From assembly GCF_004339725.1 (NCBI RefSeq), contig NZ_SMGK01000002.1, forward strand, positions 806,001-870,000: 64,000 nt of DNA. The letters run 5' to 3'. This DNA is from Acidipila rosea. Its GTDB lineage: Bacteria; Acidobacteriota; Terriglobia; Terriglobales; Acidobacteriaceae. Made by a program: the position numbers and the translations under genes. A model generated the notes under the pieces. It was not told where the DNA came from, made no database searches, and saw only the letters and a list, made by a program, of their open reading frames with translations. Below are positions 1 to 8,279 of the stretch, one piece after another; the stretch's first letter is position 1; each line of letters starts with the position of its first letter.

Positions 1-833
1 AGAATCCGTTGAAAGCCCGAGCCCGCATTCTGCAGCTTCCGCTGAAAGGTGCGCGAGCTCATGTGCAGGTCGCGCGCAATGTCTCCCATCGTCGGACGAC
101 GTCCCGTCAGCCTCTGCTGGATCGCGCCCCGCACCAGCTCGAGGAAGCTGTCCTCCTCTTCCTTTGCGTGCTGCTTCAGCTGCTCTTCAAACTGCGGCGC
201 CAGCATATCCAGCAGCTCTGCATTCCGCGTCACAAACGGGCTCGCAGCATCGCTCGCGCGAAACACCATGGCGTTGTGCCGAGCGCCGCAGATCACCTCA
301 CAGCCGAAATATCTCTCCAGCGCTTTAACGTGAGCGCGCGGCTGCACCAGCTCCACTCTCATCGGTGAAAGGCGCGTCCCGCTTCCGTGGCGTGCAATCG
401 TCAGCACCCACGCGAAACAGTGTTCAATCAGCACCTGCGGCTCCACATCCACCGCCAGCAACCACCGGAATCGAATGCTCCACTCCCCGTTGTCCACCTC
501 GTGCAGGATCTCTTCCGGAGCGCTCAACTTCTTGTAGCGCGCCATATGCTGGATCGCCGCGCCGAAGTTCTCCGTTGAGAGCGCCGCGATACCCATCGGA
601 GGAAAGCGCTCCGTCCTCGTCTCCGTGGCCAGTCGCAGGCCGATGGCGGGGTCTTTGCTCACCTCGCCGATGGCGCGCCACAGGGCAAACAGCTCCTCCG
701 TGCTCAACAGGATGCGCGTCTGCTCAAACAGATCCTGCGGAAGCCCGGCTCTGCGCAGCACTGCAGAGACCGGCGCTCCCGCTTCTTCCAGCCTGGTGCG
801 AAGACTCTTATGAACCCGAAAGTGTTTGACCAT
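1..833 (-). CDS. AraC-family transcriptional regulator (3' end outside window)
   Basis: The gene runs off the left edge, so only the first 277 codons are readable and the stop codon is not in view. The protein starts MVKHFRVHKSLRTRLEEAG. Residues about 1-190 resemble the Arabinose_bd-type N-terminal domain of AraC regulators, with conserved stretches such as GIAALSTENFGAAI and IEHCFAWVL. From about residue 235 an AraC helix-turn-helix begins, with the typical DIARDLHMSSRTFQRKL segment. The ATG lies 6 bp after the stop of the upstream alcohol dehydrogenase on the same strand, so the two probably share a transcript. It is therefore a candidate local regulator of that dehydrogenase, but this is inference and no operator was identified. 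The effector is unknown. Confidence 0.88.
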   Translation of the reverse strand, partial: MVKHFRVHKSLRTRLEEAGAPVSAVLRRAGLPQDLFEQTRILLSTEELFALWRAIGEVSKDPAIGLRLATETRTERFPPMGIAALSTENFGAAIQHMARYKKLSAPEEILHEVDNGEWSIRFRWLLAVDVEPQVLIEHCFAWVLTIARHGSGTRLSPMRVELVQPRAHVKALERYFGCEVICGARHNAMVFRASDAASPFVTRNAELLDMLAPQFEEQLKQHAKEEEDSFLELVRGAIQQRLTGRRPTMGDIARDLHMSSRTFQRKLQNAGSGFQRI

Positions 834-839
834 TTTTTC

Positions 840-1898
840 TTACTCTGCTTTGAGAGAAGCCATGTCGATTGAGAAGCGATACTTCACATCGGCCTTCAGC
901 AGTCGCGCGTAGGCTTCGTTGATCTGCTGCATCGCGATCACTTCCACATCCGCGGCAATATTATGCGCTCCGCAGAAGTCCAGCATCTCCTGCGTTTCTG
1001 CGATACCGCCGATCGGCGAACCAGACACGCTGCGCCGGCCCATGAGCAGCCCAAAGGAGCTCAGGCTGAGCGGCTTTTCCGGTGCGCCCACCAGCGTCAT
1101 GTTGCCGTCGCGCGCCAGCAGTTGGATATACGCGTTGATGTCGTGATCTGCCGAGACCGCGTCGAGGATAAAGTCGAAGCTGCCCACATGCTTTTTCATC
1201 TCATTTGCATCGCGCGACAGCACCACTTCGTCGGCGCCCAGGCGCAGCGCGTCTTCCACCTTGCTCGGCGACGTCGTAAACACCACCGTGTGCGCGCCCA
1301 GCGCATGCGCGAACTTCACGCCCATGTGGCCCAGCCCGCCTAGCCCCACAATGCCCGCCTTCTTGCCCTTCGTCACACCCCAGTGGCGCAGCGGCGAATA
1401 CGTCGTAATGCCCGCGCACAGCAGCGGCGCTGCTGCCGCCAGGCTGAGGTTGGCCGGGATGCTCACAACAAACCGTTCGTCCACCACAATGCTCTCTGAG
1501 TAGCCGCCATACGTCACCCCGCCCAGGTGCTTGTCAGCCGAGCCGTAGGTGAGCACCTGGTTCGCGCAGAACTGTTCCAGCCCCGCCCTGCACGAGGGGC
1601 AGCTCCCGTCTGAGTCCACCATGCAGCCCACGCCCGCCAGGTCGCCCACTTTCAACTTCATCACTGCCGAGCCCACCTTGGTCACACGCCCCACAATCTC
1701 GTGGCCCGGCACGCACGGATAAACCGCAGGCATCACATCGCTCCACTCATTGCGCGAGTAGTGGAGATCCGAATGGCAGACACCGCAGAACAGGATCTCG
1801 ATCTGCACATCGTTTTCACTTGGATCGCGCCGCGCGATCACGGTTGAGGCTAGCGGCGATGTCGCACTGATAGCGGAGTAGGCTTTAGCGTTGAACAT
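840..1898 (-). CDS. Zinc-dependent NAD(P)(H) alcohol dehydrogenase (cinnamyl-alcohol/YahK type)
   Basis: A 352-residue medium-chain dehydrogenase expected to interconvert alcohols and aldehydes in the cytoplasm. The catalytic-zinc residues are visible as CGVCHSD (Cys41) and PGHEIVG (His66, Glu67). The Rossmann motif is GLGGLGHMGVKFAHALG, and the following FTTSPSK is of the type that favours NADP(H). The structural zinc loop reads VDSDGSCPSCRAGLEQFC: three of the usual four cysteines are present and the first is Asp97. ATG start at 1898. It is first in a probable two-gene operon with the AraC-type gene. The substrate cannot be told from sequence. Confidence 0.92.
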   Translation of the reverse strand: MFNAKAYSAISATSPLASTVIARRDPSENDVQIEILFCGVCHSDLHYSRNEWSDVMPAVYPCVPGHEIVGRVTKVGSAVMKLKVGDLAGVGCMVDSDGSCPSCRAGLEQFCANQVLTYGSADKHLGGVTYGGYSESIVVDERFVVSIPANLSLAAAAPLLCAGITTYSPLRHWGVTKGKKAGIVGLGGLGHMGVKFAHALGAHTVVFTTSPSKVEDALRLGADEVVLSRDANEMKKHVGSFDFILDAVSADHDINAYIQLLARDGNMTLVGAPEKPLSLSSFGLLMGRRSVSGSPIGGIAETQEMLDFCGAHNIAADVEVIAMQQINEAYARLLKADVKYRFSIDMASLKAE

Positions 1899-2007
1899 GT
1901 CCTTACGTTAGATGTTGCTGCCTCTCCGTGGTATGCACATTACGCCAATATCCCTGCAGATCACGCCATTCCTATCCCTGCTTCCCTTCTTGCTCTACCA
2001 TGCTCCC

Positions 2008-2910
2008 ATGCGTTCGCTCCTTGCTCTGCTCCTTCTGTTCACGGGCTGCCCCTTGCTCGCTCAGCCGGTCAAGCTCCTGCTCTGGCCCCATGGCAATCCC
2101 GAGCCATCCACGGTCATCGGCCCTGAGATCGACCCCACCACCGATGCCAACCGCATCGTCTCCGGCAAGGTCACCATTCGCGTCACCAATGTGAGCCACC
2201 CCAGCCTCACCGTCTTCGCGCCTCCCGCCGGCAAAAGCACCGGCGCCGCTGCGCTCGTCTTTCCCGGCGGCGCATATCTGCGCCTCTCCTACAACCTCGA
2301 GGGCACTGAGGTCTGCGACTGGCTCAACTCCATCGGCATGACCTGCGTCCTCGTCAAATACCGGGTTCCCGAGCAGGGCCACTATCCTGAAAATGTAGAG
2401 GACCTTGAAGACGCCCAGCAGGCCATGCGCCTCACCCGCGCACACGCCGCCGCGTGGCACATTGATCCCCATCGCATCGGCGTCATCGGCTTTTCCGCGG
2501 GCGCACACCTGGCCGCCGTCCTCAGCACGCATCCTGATTTTCAGGGGCAGCATGTGCCTGCCTCGACCATCGACGCACGCCCCGACTTTCAGATGATCAT
2601 TTATCCGGGCTGGCTCAGCGGGCCCAACGGCAAGGTGAGTCCATCCCTGCAACCCACGCCGCAGCTCCCGCCCACCTTTCTCCTGCAGGCGGAGGACGAC
2701 TACACGGCCCACGTCGAAAACTCGCTCATTTACTTCCAGGCCTTGAAAGATGCGAAGATCCCCGCCGAGCTTCACCTCTACACCCTGGGCGGCCACGGCT
2801 TCGGCCTGCGCCCGACCAATCTACCCATCTCCCACTGGCCGCAATTAGCTGAGACGTGGCTGCACTCTATCCACATCCTGGGAACCCCAGGCCAGGTAGA
2901 ACGCCCATAG
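2008..2910 (+). CDS. Secreted alpha/beta-hydrolase, acetylxylan-esterase-like
   Basis: A 300-residue alpha/beta-hydrolase with a signal peptide (MRSLLALLLLFTGCPLLAQ), so it should act in the periplasm or outside the cell. The ATG at 2008 is preferred over upstream starts in the same frame because it places this signal sequence at the N-terminus. The oxyanion-hole region is FPGGAY (about residues 85-90), the nucleophile elbow is GFSAGAH (Ser163), and an Asp-containing QAEDDY and a His-containing GGHGFG lie near the C-terminus. Proteins of this layout (LLWPHGNPEP near the N-terminus) are commonly annotated as acetylxylan esterases or endoxylanase-associated esterases in Acidobacteria and Bacteroidetes. 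Deacetylation of hemicellulose is plausible and agrees with the other polysaccharide enzymes in the window. Confidence 0.85.
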   Translation: MRSLLALLLLFTGCPLLAQPVKLLLWPHGNPEPSTVIGPEIDPTTDANRIVSGKVTIRVTNVSHPSLTVFAPPAGKSTGAAALVFPGGAYLRLSYNLEGTEVCDWLNSIGMTCVLVKYRVPEQGHYPENVEDLEDAQQAMRLTRAHAAAWHIDPHRIGVIGFSAGAHLAAVLSTHPDFQGQHVPASTIDARPDFQMIIYPGWLSGPNGKVSPSLQPTPQLPPTFLLQAEDDYTAHVENSLIYFQALKDAKIPAELHLYTLGGHGFGLRPTNLPISHWPQLAETWLHSIHILGTPGQVERP

Positions 2911-3116
2911 GAATAAGTCGATAGTCTCTGCGTCTACACGAACTCACACCGATCCCAAATTGAAAACGGTCGCTTGAGGAAAGCTCGACGTTAGAGATAC
3001 ACCGCGGGCCATGGCAATCCAACGCCAAACGCAGCGCTCCGTCGGAGGGCCAAGCATATCGGAGAGGATGGAAGCATCGGCTTTCCAGTACATTGTTCTG
3101 GAGGGTTTGCTAACGG

Positions 3117-4628
3117 ATGAACTGTCGAGTCTTTGCAGTACGTGGTCTTGCTTCGCTGATGGGTCTTTGCCTGGTTCTCTCTTGTGCCCGGACCATGGCT
3201 CAATCAAACACCGTGGAGGGAGCAACCAGCCAACAAGCTTCCTTGCAGCCCCCAAACGCAACACATACCGCTCCGAAAAATCGCCTGATCGTCCTTACCG
3301 ACATCGGTGCCGAAGCAGACGACACGGAGAGCACAGTACGGCTGCTGCTGTACTCCGATGTGATCGACATTCAGGGACTAATTGCAACGACCTCGATTTG
3401 GAGACCGAGTCCCGAGCCGGAACTGATTCGGGAAGTCATTCAAGCCTACAGCAAGGTCCATGGAAATCTCGTAAAGCACGATCCCGCATTCCCTTCGGCC
3501 GATACCCTCCAATCACTGGTGAAGGCGGGATTGGCTGAATACGGCATGCAGGGAGTAGGTGCAGGCAAGGATTCGAAAGGTTCGGAGTGGATCATTCGAA
3601 CGCTGGAGCAAAACGATGATCGCCCGCTTTGGATCGCTGTCTGGGGTGGACCCAACACACTTGCCCAGGCGCTCTACAAGCTTCGCGCTACAAAAACACC
3701 TGCTGAACTGGACCGCCTTATTGCGAAACTGCGGGTCTATACCATCTCCGACCAGGACGATAGTGGCCCGTGGATCAGAAAGAACTTCCCCAAGCTGTTC
3801 TATATCGTCACCCCCGGAGGTGATTACAGCGAATCGACATGGCAAGGAATCAACCTCGTTATACCCGGAATCGACAACTCATCCATCAGCAATGAGTGGC
3901 TTGCCAAGAATATTCAGCAAGGGCACGGCCCGCTCGGGGCCGCCTATCCCGACGTTGCCTACGGCATGGAGGGAGACACTCCTTCCTGGCTGGGGCTGAT
4001 TCCGAACGGCCTCAACGACATGGAACATCCCAACTGGGGAAGCTGGGGCGGACGCTACGATCTGTATCAACCATCTGTTCCCATCTCCGATCCGAAAACA
4101 TTCATCGGCGGCGCTCCTATCCCGCAGGAGACGCATCCCATCTGGACCAACGCCGTTGACAACTACACGCCCCCGGTACACGCAGACTACGGACGAGCGA
4201 TTCACCAGGGCGACAAGTCGTTCAAGGATTACAAAGTCACGCTGTGGCGGTGGAGAGACGACTTCCAGAATGATTTCGCGGCACGCATGGAGTGGACGAC
4301 AAAGCCTTATAACGAGGCCAATCATCCTCCTGTCATTGTGATGGATCAGCCCGAGGCAATCACAGTTCAATCCGGGAAGCACTTCGGGCTCAGTGCCCAC
4401 GCGAGCGACCCTGATGGCGATAGCGTGACCTACTACTGGTTCCAGTATCCCGAGGCCGGAACTTACAAGGGAGCTATCGACATCGGAGCAGAGGATATGC
4501 CAGGTATCTATTTGACAGCTCCCAAGGTCTCTAAGCCCGAGACGATTCACTTTATCCTCAGGGTCACTGACAAGGGCACCCCACCGTTATCGCGTTACAA
4601 GAGGATAATCGTAACCGTGACGCCGTGA
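3117..4628 (+). CDS. Secreted DUF1593 (nucleoside-hydrolase-like) protein
   Basis: A 503-residue secreted protein with a signal peptide ending near TMAQ. Residues about 55-330 form a DUF1593 domain, which has the nucleoside-hydrolase fold; it opens with RLIVLTDIGAEADDTEST, a degenerate version of the Asp-rich calcium motif of nucleoside hydrolases. The C-terminal about 100 residues look like an Ig/cadherin-type beta-sandwich (HASDPDGDSVTYYWFQYPE). Such proteins occur near polysaccharide-degradation genes and are often labelled cellulose-binding, but the substrate is unknown. GC content is lower than in the flanking esterase. A GGAGGG sequence lies about 11 bases before the ATG. Confidence 0.85.
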   Translation: MNCRVFAVRGLASLMGLCLVLSCARTMAQSNTVEGATSQQASLQPPNATHTAPKNRLIVLTDIGAEADDTESTVRLLLYSDVIDIQGLIATTSIWRPSPEPELIREVIQAYSKVHGNLVKHDPAFPSADTLQSLVKAGLAEYGMQGVGAGKDSKGSEWIIRTLEQNDDRPLWIAVWGGPNTLAQALYKLRATKTPAELDRLIAKLRVYTISDQDDSGPWIRKNFPKLFYIVTPGGDYSESTWQGINLVIPGIDNSSISNEWLAKNIQQGHGPLGAAYPDVAYGMEGDTPSWLGLIPNGLNDMEHPNWGSWGGRYDLYQPSVPISDPKTFIGGAPIPQETHPIWTNAVDNYTPPVHADYGRAIHQGDKSFKDYKVTLWRWRDDFQNDFAARMEWTTKPYNEANHPPVIVMDQPEAITVQSGKHFGLSAHASDPDGDSVTYYWFQYPEAGTYKGAIDIGAEDMPGIYLTAPKVSKPETIHFILRVTDKGTPPLSRYKRIIVTVTP

Positions 4629-4656
4629 TGTAACTGAGCATAGAGTCCCTGGGCGA

Positions 4657-4682
4657 CCCAGGTCTCGATTCTGAGACCTGGG
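4657..4682 (+). terminator. Terminator-like hairpin after the DUF1593 gene
   Basis: A perfect 10-bp inverted repeat, CCCAGGTCTC and GAGACCTGGG, around a 6-base loop, 28 bp after the stop codon. There is no clear T-run, so intrinsic termination is uncertain. Confidence 0.5.
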
Positions 4683-5163
4683 ATCATAAGACCTCGCACC
4701 AGCTGCGGACGACTCCGCAAACTCTCATCTTCACAAACGCGTCCCCTGCAAAATCCTCAAGCCCCTCACCCACCACGAGCGCGAGCAAACTTCCTCCAGG
4801 TCATCACCCCGCCATGCCCCTCGCGCAGAATCGCCCAAGCCACGCCGACCTATCAGGACGACTCGAATTTTTCGGTAAGTGCCTTGGCGCTTTTGCACCC
4901 GAGGCCGAACTGCAATTCAACAGAATTAATACTGAAGCCACAACTTGACAATTGACAATCGCGCGCGAATACTCAAGCAAGAACTTCAGTAATGAAGGCC
5001 GAACACACAAACAGCAAGCTGCCATTGCACGTTAACCTTTCACTTTGATTGCTATCGGGAGTCGGCTTGTGCTCACAGACACGCGGGATTAGGTATCTCG
5101 ACCGTTGAGATGGCGCTCCTGGGTACTTCCCGATCGCCGACCATCGGGAGTGAAGTGAAATAG
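4683..5163. other. Intergenic stretch without a recognisable gene
   Basis: About 480 bases between the hairpin and the palindrome before the acyltransferase gene. Short open frames exist on both strands, but none has a recognisable domain, ribosome-binding site or consistent codon use. Confidence 0.5.
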
Positions 5164-5191
5164 TCAAACGTTTCATGCCAGAAACGTTTGA
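5164..5191. promoter_or_regulatory. Perfect 11-bp inverted repeat containing two AAACGTTT boxes
   Basis: TCAAACGTTTC and GAAACGTTTGA flank a 6-base spacer, 35 bp before the acyltransferase start. Each arm contains the self-complementary AAACGTTT, which resembles the core of LacI-family operators. A repressor site is therefore possible. As RNA it could also fold into a hairpin, but no T-run follows. Confidence 0.5.
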
Positions 5192-5226
5192 TTTGCCTGC
5201 TACTGTGGTTCCATCAATGAACTCTT

Positions 5227-6444
5227 ATGCTTGGATCGAAGTTGGCGCCGAAGTCCGTATCGGATGATAACCTGAAATCCTCCTCCCGCTACTACATTGC
5301 ACTGGATGGCCTCCGAGCGGTCGCAGTGCTCATGGTCTTCTGTCAGCATTACGGTGCCGCGAAAGCGTGGATCTTTGGTTGGGGATGGACAGGAGTTGAT
5401 GTCTTCTTCGTGCTTTCTGGCTTTCTTATTACAGGAATTCTTTATGATAGCCAGAACAAGCAGCATCGGTATCGGGACTTCTACGCCCGGCGCACTCTCC
5501 GAATATTTCCGCTTTACTACGCTGTATGGTTAGCTATTCTGCTCCTGACGCCTGTGGCCCATTGGCAGTGGAACTGGAGATGGGCTTTATGGCCAGCCTA
5601 TGTCGGCAACTATGCGCGATTTCTGTTCCTCCACGTCGCCGGCGATTCTTATCAATTTGATCGCATTCTCTTCGGACAAACTGTCGAGCACTGGTTCGGA
5701 ACTCCCATGCATCTGTGGATTGGCCATTTCTGGTCACTCTGCGTAGAAGAGCAGTTCTATTTGATCTGGCCTTTCATCGTCTATACGGTGCGGAAGCGCG
5801 AAGCACTAATCAAGATATGCATTGGCGTCATCATCACCATGCCGCTCTTTCGCTGGCTGCTAACTGTGGTACTGCCATTACCTCTGTTACGGATGGAGCT
5901 TTTCTATCGAAGCTTACCTACTCGTCTCGACGCGCTGCTGATCGGCGGGCTAATCGCTTTATTGCTTAGAGGACCTGAGCAAAAGTGGCTAAGCACATGG
6001 CGTCATAGGGTTCTAGCTGGAGCCGGTGCAGCATTTGTAATGGCCTATCTAATAAGTGTGAAGCTTTTGAAGCTGCCATTTTACGGGTCCGCTACAAATT
6101 GGATCGGCATCGTCGGTTTTACTCTGATCGATGTATTTGCTGCCGCGCTGATTCTTGAATGCATTCATCCGGGTAGTTGGCTAGGTCAGGCGCTCAGCTT
6201 CAAACCGTTACGCTTGCTTGGCATTGTGAGCTATGGTTTCTACGTCTACCACGATTTGCTCCATGATTTCTTTGCGCTTTTTGCGATGCGCTTCTTTCCC
6301 CGTATGGGATATGCGGGAATAGTAGTTACAGCGCTGATGGGAACAGCGCTGATCTCCACACTCAGCTACAATCTGCTAGAGAAACCAATGTTGAAGTTAA
6401 AGGCACGATTCACCAGTCAGGTTCATTTGACTCCTCGCAATTAG
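5227..6444 (+). CDS. Acyltransferase family 3 (OafA/YrhL-type) membrane protein
   Basis: A 405-residue integral membrane O-acyltransferase. The N-terminus has the family signature YYIALDGLRAVAVLMVFCQHYG with the conserved histidine, followed by GVDVFFVLSGFLITGIL and FYARRTLRIFPLYY; SLCVEEQFYLIWPF lies further in. About ten hydrophobic segments are visible. These enzymes transfer acyl groups to sugars of exported polysaccharides, antibiotics or lipids. The ATG at 5227 is the first in frame; no strong ribosome-binding site precedes it. The gene is less GC-rich than its surroundings and stands alone, with no glycosyltransferase beside it, which suggests independent acquisition. Confidence 0.9.
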   Translation: MLGSKLAPKSVSDDNLKSSSRYYIALDGLRAVAVLMVFCQHYGAAKAWIFGWGWTGVDVFFVLSGFLITGILYDSQNKQHRYRDFYARRTLRIFPLYYAVWLAILLLTPVAHWQWNWRWALWPAYVGNYARFLFLHVAGDSYQFDRILFGQTVEHWFGTPMHLWIGHFWSLCVEEQFYLIWPFIVYTVRKREALIKICIGVIITMPLFRWLLTVVLPLPLLRMELFYRSLPTRLDALLIGGLIALLLRGPEQKWLSTWRHRVLAGAGAAFVMAYLISVKLLKLPFYGSATNWIGIVGFTLIDVFAAALILECIHPGSWLGQALSFKPLRLLGIVSYGFYVYHDLLHDFFALFAMRFFPRMGYAGIVVTALMGTALISTLSYNLLEKPMLKLKARFTSQVHLTPRN

Positions 6445-7183
6445 AGGACTTTGTTACCTTATGAAGCTGGTTTCCACGGGCTTAGGATCAAACCGGAAGT
6501 AACCTCGACTGATGCCTTCAGGCTAAACCACTCATCGACCACGAAAGCACGTAAGTATTGTGGGGCTCTCGCTGAGTAGACGGCAAAGGGAAACTTCGCC
6601 GTCTGTGGAGCAGAGGGTGCTCGCCGCCATCGTTAGTGCAACCCTCAAACCCTCATAGTTGTTGAGGGGACGGCTATCATAGAACGATGTCGCTTTTCGC
6701 CCACCGGGCTTGATCGTTCGCCCACAGTCAGTTTAATCACCCCGAACTCGTTTTTGGTTCAGTGAGTGTCATCGGCGATCCTGCGCTCGTCGAGAACCCG
6801 TGCCATGAGTCCCTGCAAATCATGAAGGGTATACATGCACTCATCAGTGAAACCTCATCTGCAGAGTAGGAGCTGCTCCGCGTGGAGATGACCACTGCGC
6901 TGAGGACCTATCTTGAGACAATGTTGCAGTCGTAGACCTCGGCCACGCCCATCGGTTGCAGGAAGTAGCCTCGCATCGCGGAACGGGATAACGCCCTCAG
7001 TGTCAATGGACAACATCAGGCCAAAGCACGTATACACACAAGGACGCGCCTCAAAGCATTCGCTGGCAACGAGCCGCCAACCAGCACCTCGCCTGAGGCT
7101 GCGCTCGCCAGGCACTCTTTGTGGTGGAATCTCTCGACCGGCTATATGCCTCAGCGAATGCACTAAATCCAGCCAGAGATCTA
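6445..7183. other. Long gap without a recognisable gene
   Basis: About 740 bases after the acyltransferase gene. The only structure noted is an imperfect 11-bp inverted repeat at 6578-6604 (AGACGGC/GCCGTCT core). Open frames on both strands lack recognisable domains and initiation signals. The stretch may be decayed sequence. Confidence 0.45.
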
Positions 7184-8248
7184 CTAAAAAGGAAGCAGCC
7201 GGAAACGGCGGATTGCAACTTGAGTTCCGCCTCGAGATCTTTCCTTGGATGGCAGGAAGATAACCTCGATTTCGTCGAATTGGTGAATCGCTGGATTCGC
7301 GGGTATTGGATAACTCAGCACTTCGTTCGTTGGCGGTCGATTCATACTGAACTCAGGCGGCATGCTTGAAAAAACGGGGCGAATCCCGAGATCTTCCGAC
7401 CGCCCACGTGATGAAGAGGAATCGATCAACTTCACCGCTATCCTGATCGCTCCGGGTCGGTCATCAGCATTCAGAATGGAAAGATCCAGTTCACGGCAGC
7501 ATCTGGGATCAATCGGTAATGCCAGACGCTGGTGGGCTTCCATAATAATAGGGTGCCAGTCCGCTGAGTGAATATCGATCCTGGTCGAGCTTCCGTGTGC
7601 GATGCGAGCCTTCCGTCCCGGCACTTTCGCAGGGGCCTGCAGATACCAATACGCGCCATCAAACGGGATTTCGAGGGGCTTGGACGGTCGTGCTAAGGTA
7701 GCAGATTTCGCACGGGGTGGAGGAGCAATTATCCTGACTTTCTGCGGATGTTTCGGCCACAGAATTACGGCTATATAAGAACTGTCGAGACTGTCACCGG
7801 TCCCTTGCTTGGTGTGGGTGCTGCCGCTCCTGGGGCCACCTGCCTGCGCAACGACTCGATAATGAAGATTGGGTACCAACAGGAAAACGCCAATCGCACA
7901 CCCAACCAGAGTGGCCCATACCATTAGAAACATCCACAGCTTGCTTCTACTTTTCGTTCGGTCCGGTGTCTGCGACTCTGCACGGTAACCCCATGCAATC
8001 ACAGAGAATCCGAAGACAAGAAGGATGGCGCAGATCGTGGGGTGTCGGAAAATCGCAGCCAGTGCGGATCCCTGAGCACAAACGGAAGCCAACATCGCTA
8101 TCCGCTTGCGGGCTCCTTGCACTTCCGGCAAAGAGCCCGCCTGGAGGATGGGGCGACAATCGCATCCAGGTTGCTCAGGATCGAAATTCGGCACAGGTTC
8201 GTCAGAGAGAGAAAGTATGGTTTTGCGTTGCGCCAAGAAAGAGAACAT
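7184..8248 (-). CDS. Membrane-anchored protein of unknown function, last gene of a PadR-ADOP operon
   Basis: A 354-residue protein I do not recognise. It has two hydrophobic segments, IFRHPTICAILLVFGFSVI (about residues 66-84) and LWMFLMVWATLVGCAIGVFL (about 103-122). A C-terminal portion of about 200 residues, probably beta-rich and extracytoplasmic, follows and contains DWHPIIMEAHQRLALPID and HQFDEIEVIFLP. The ATG at 8248 is preceded by GAGGG at a suitable distance. It begins 31 bp after the end of the ADOP permease on the same strand, so the gene order is PadR, permease, this protein. Its role may be linked to the permease; that is inference from position only. Confidence 0.7.
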   Translation of the reverse strand: MFSFLAQRKTILSLSDEPVPNFDPEQPGCDCRPILQAGSLPEVQGARKRIAMLASVCAQGSALAAIFRHPTICAILLVFGFSVIAWGYRAESQTPDRTKSRSKLWMFLMVWATLVGCAIGVFLLVPNLHYRVVAQAGGPRSGSTHTKQGTGDSLDSSYIAVILWPKHPQKVRIIAPPPRAKSATLARPSKPLEIPFDGAYWYLQAPAKVPGRKARIAHGSSTRIDIHSADWHPIIMEAHQRLALPIDPRCCRELDLSILNADDRPGAIRIAVKLIDSSSSRGRSEDLGIRPVFSSMPPEFSMNRPPTNEVLSYPIPANPAIHQFDEIEVIFLPSKERSRGGTQVAIRRFRLLPF

Positions 8249-8279
8249 AGACGGACCCTCAACACAGCGGTGGTTCGCC

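Noticed and set aside
6578..6604. Inverted repeat in the long gap as an intrinsic terminator
   Set aside because: One mismatch, no T-run and 130 bp from the nearest stop codon; evidence too weak.
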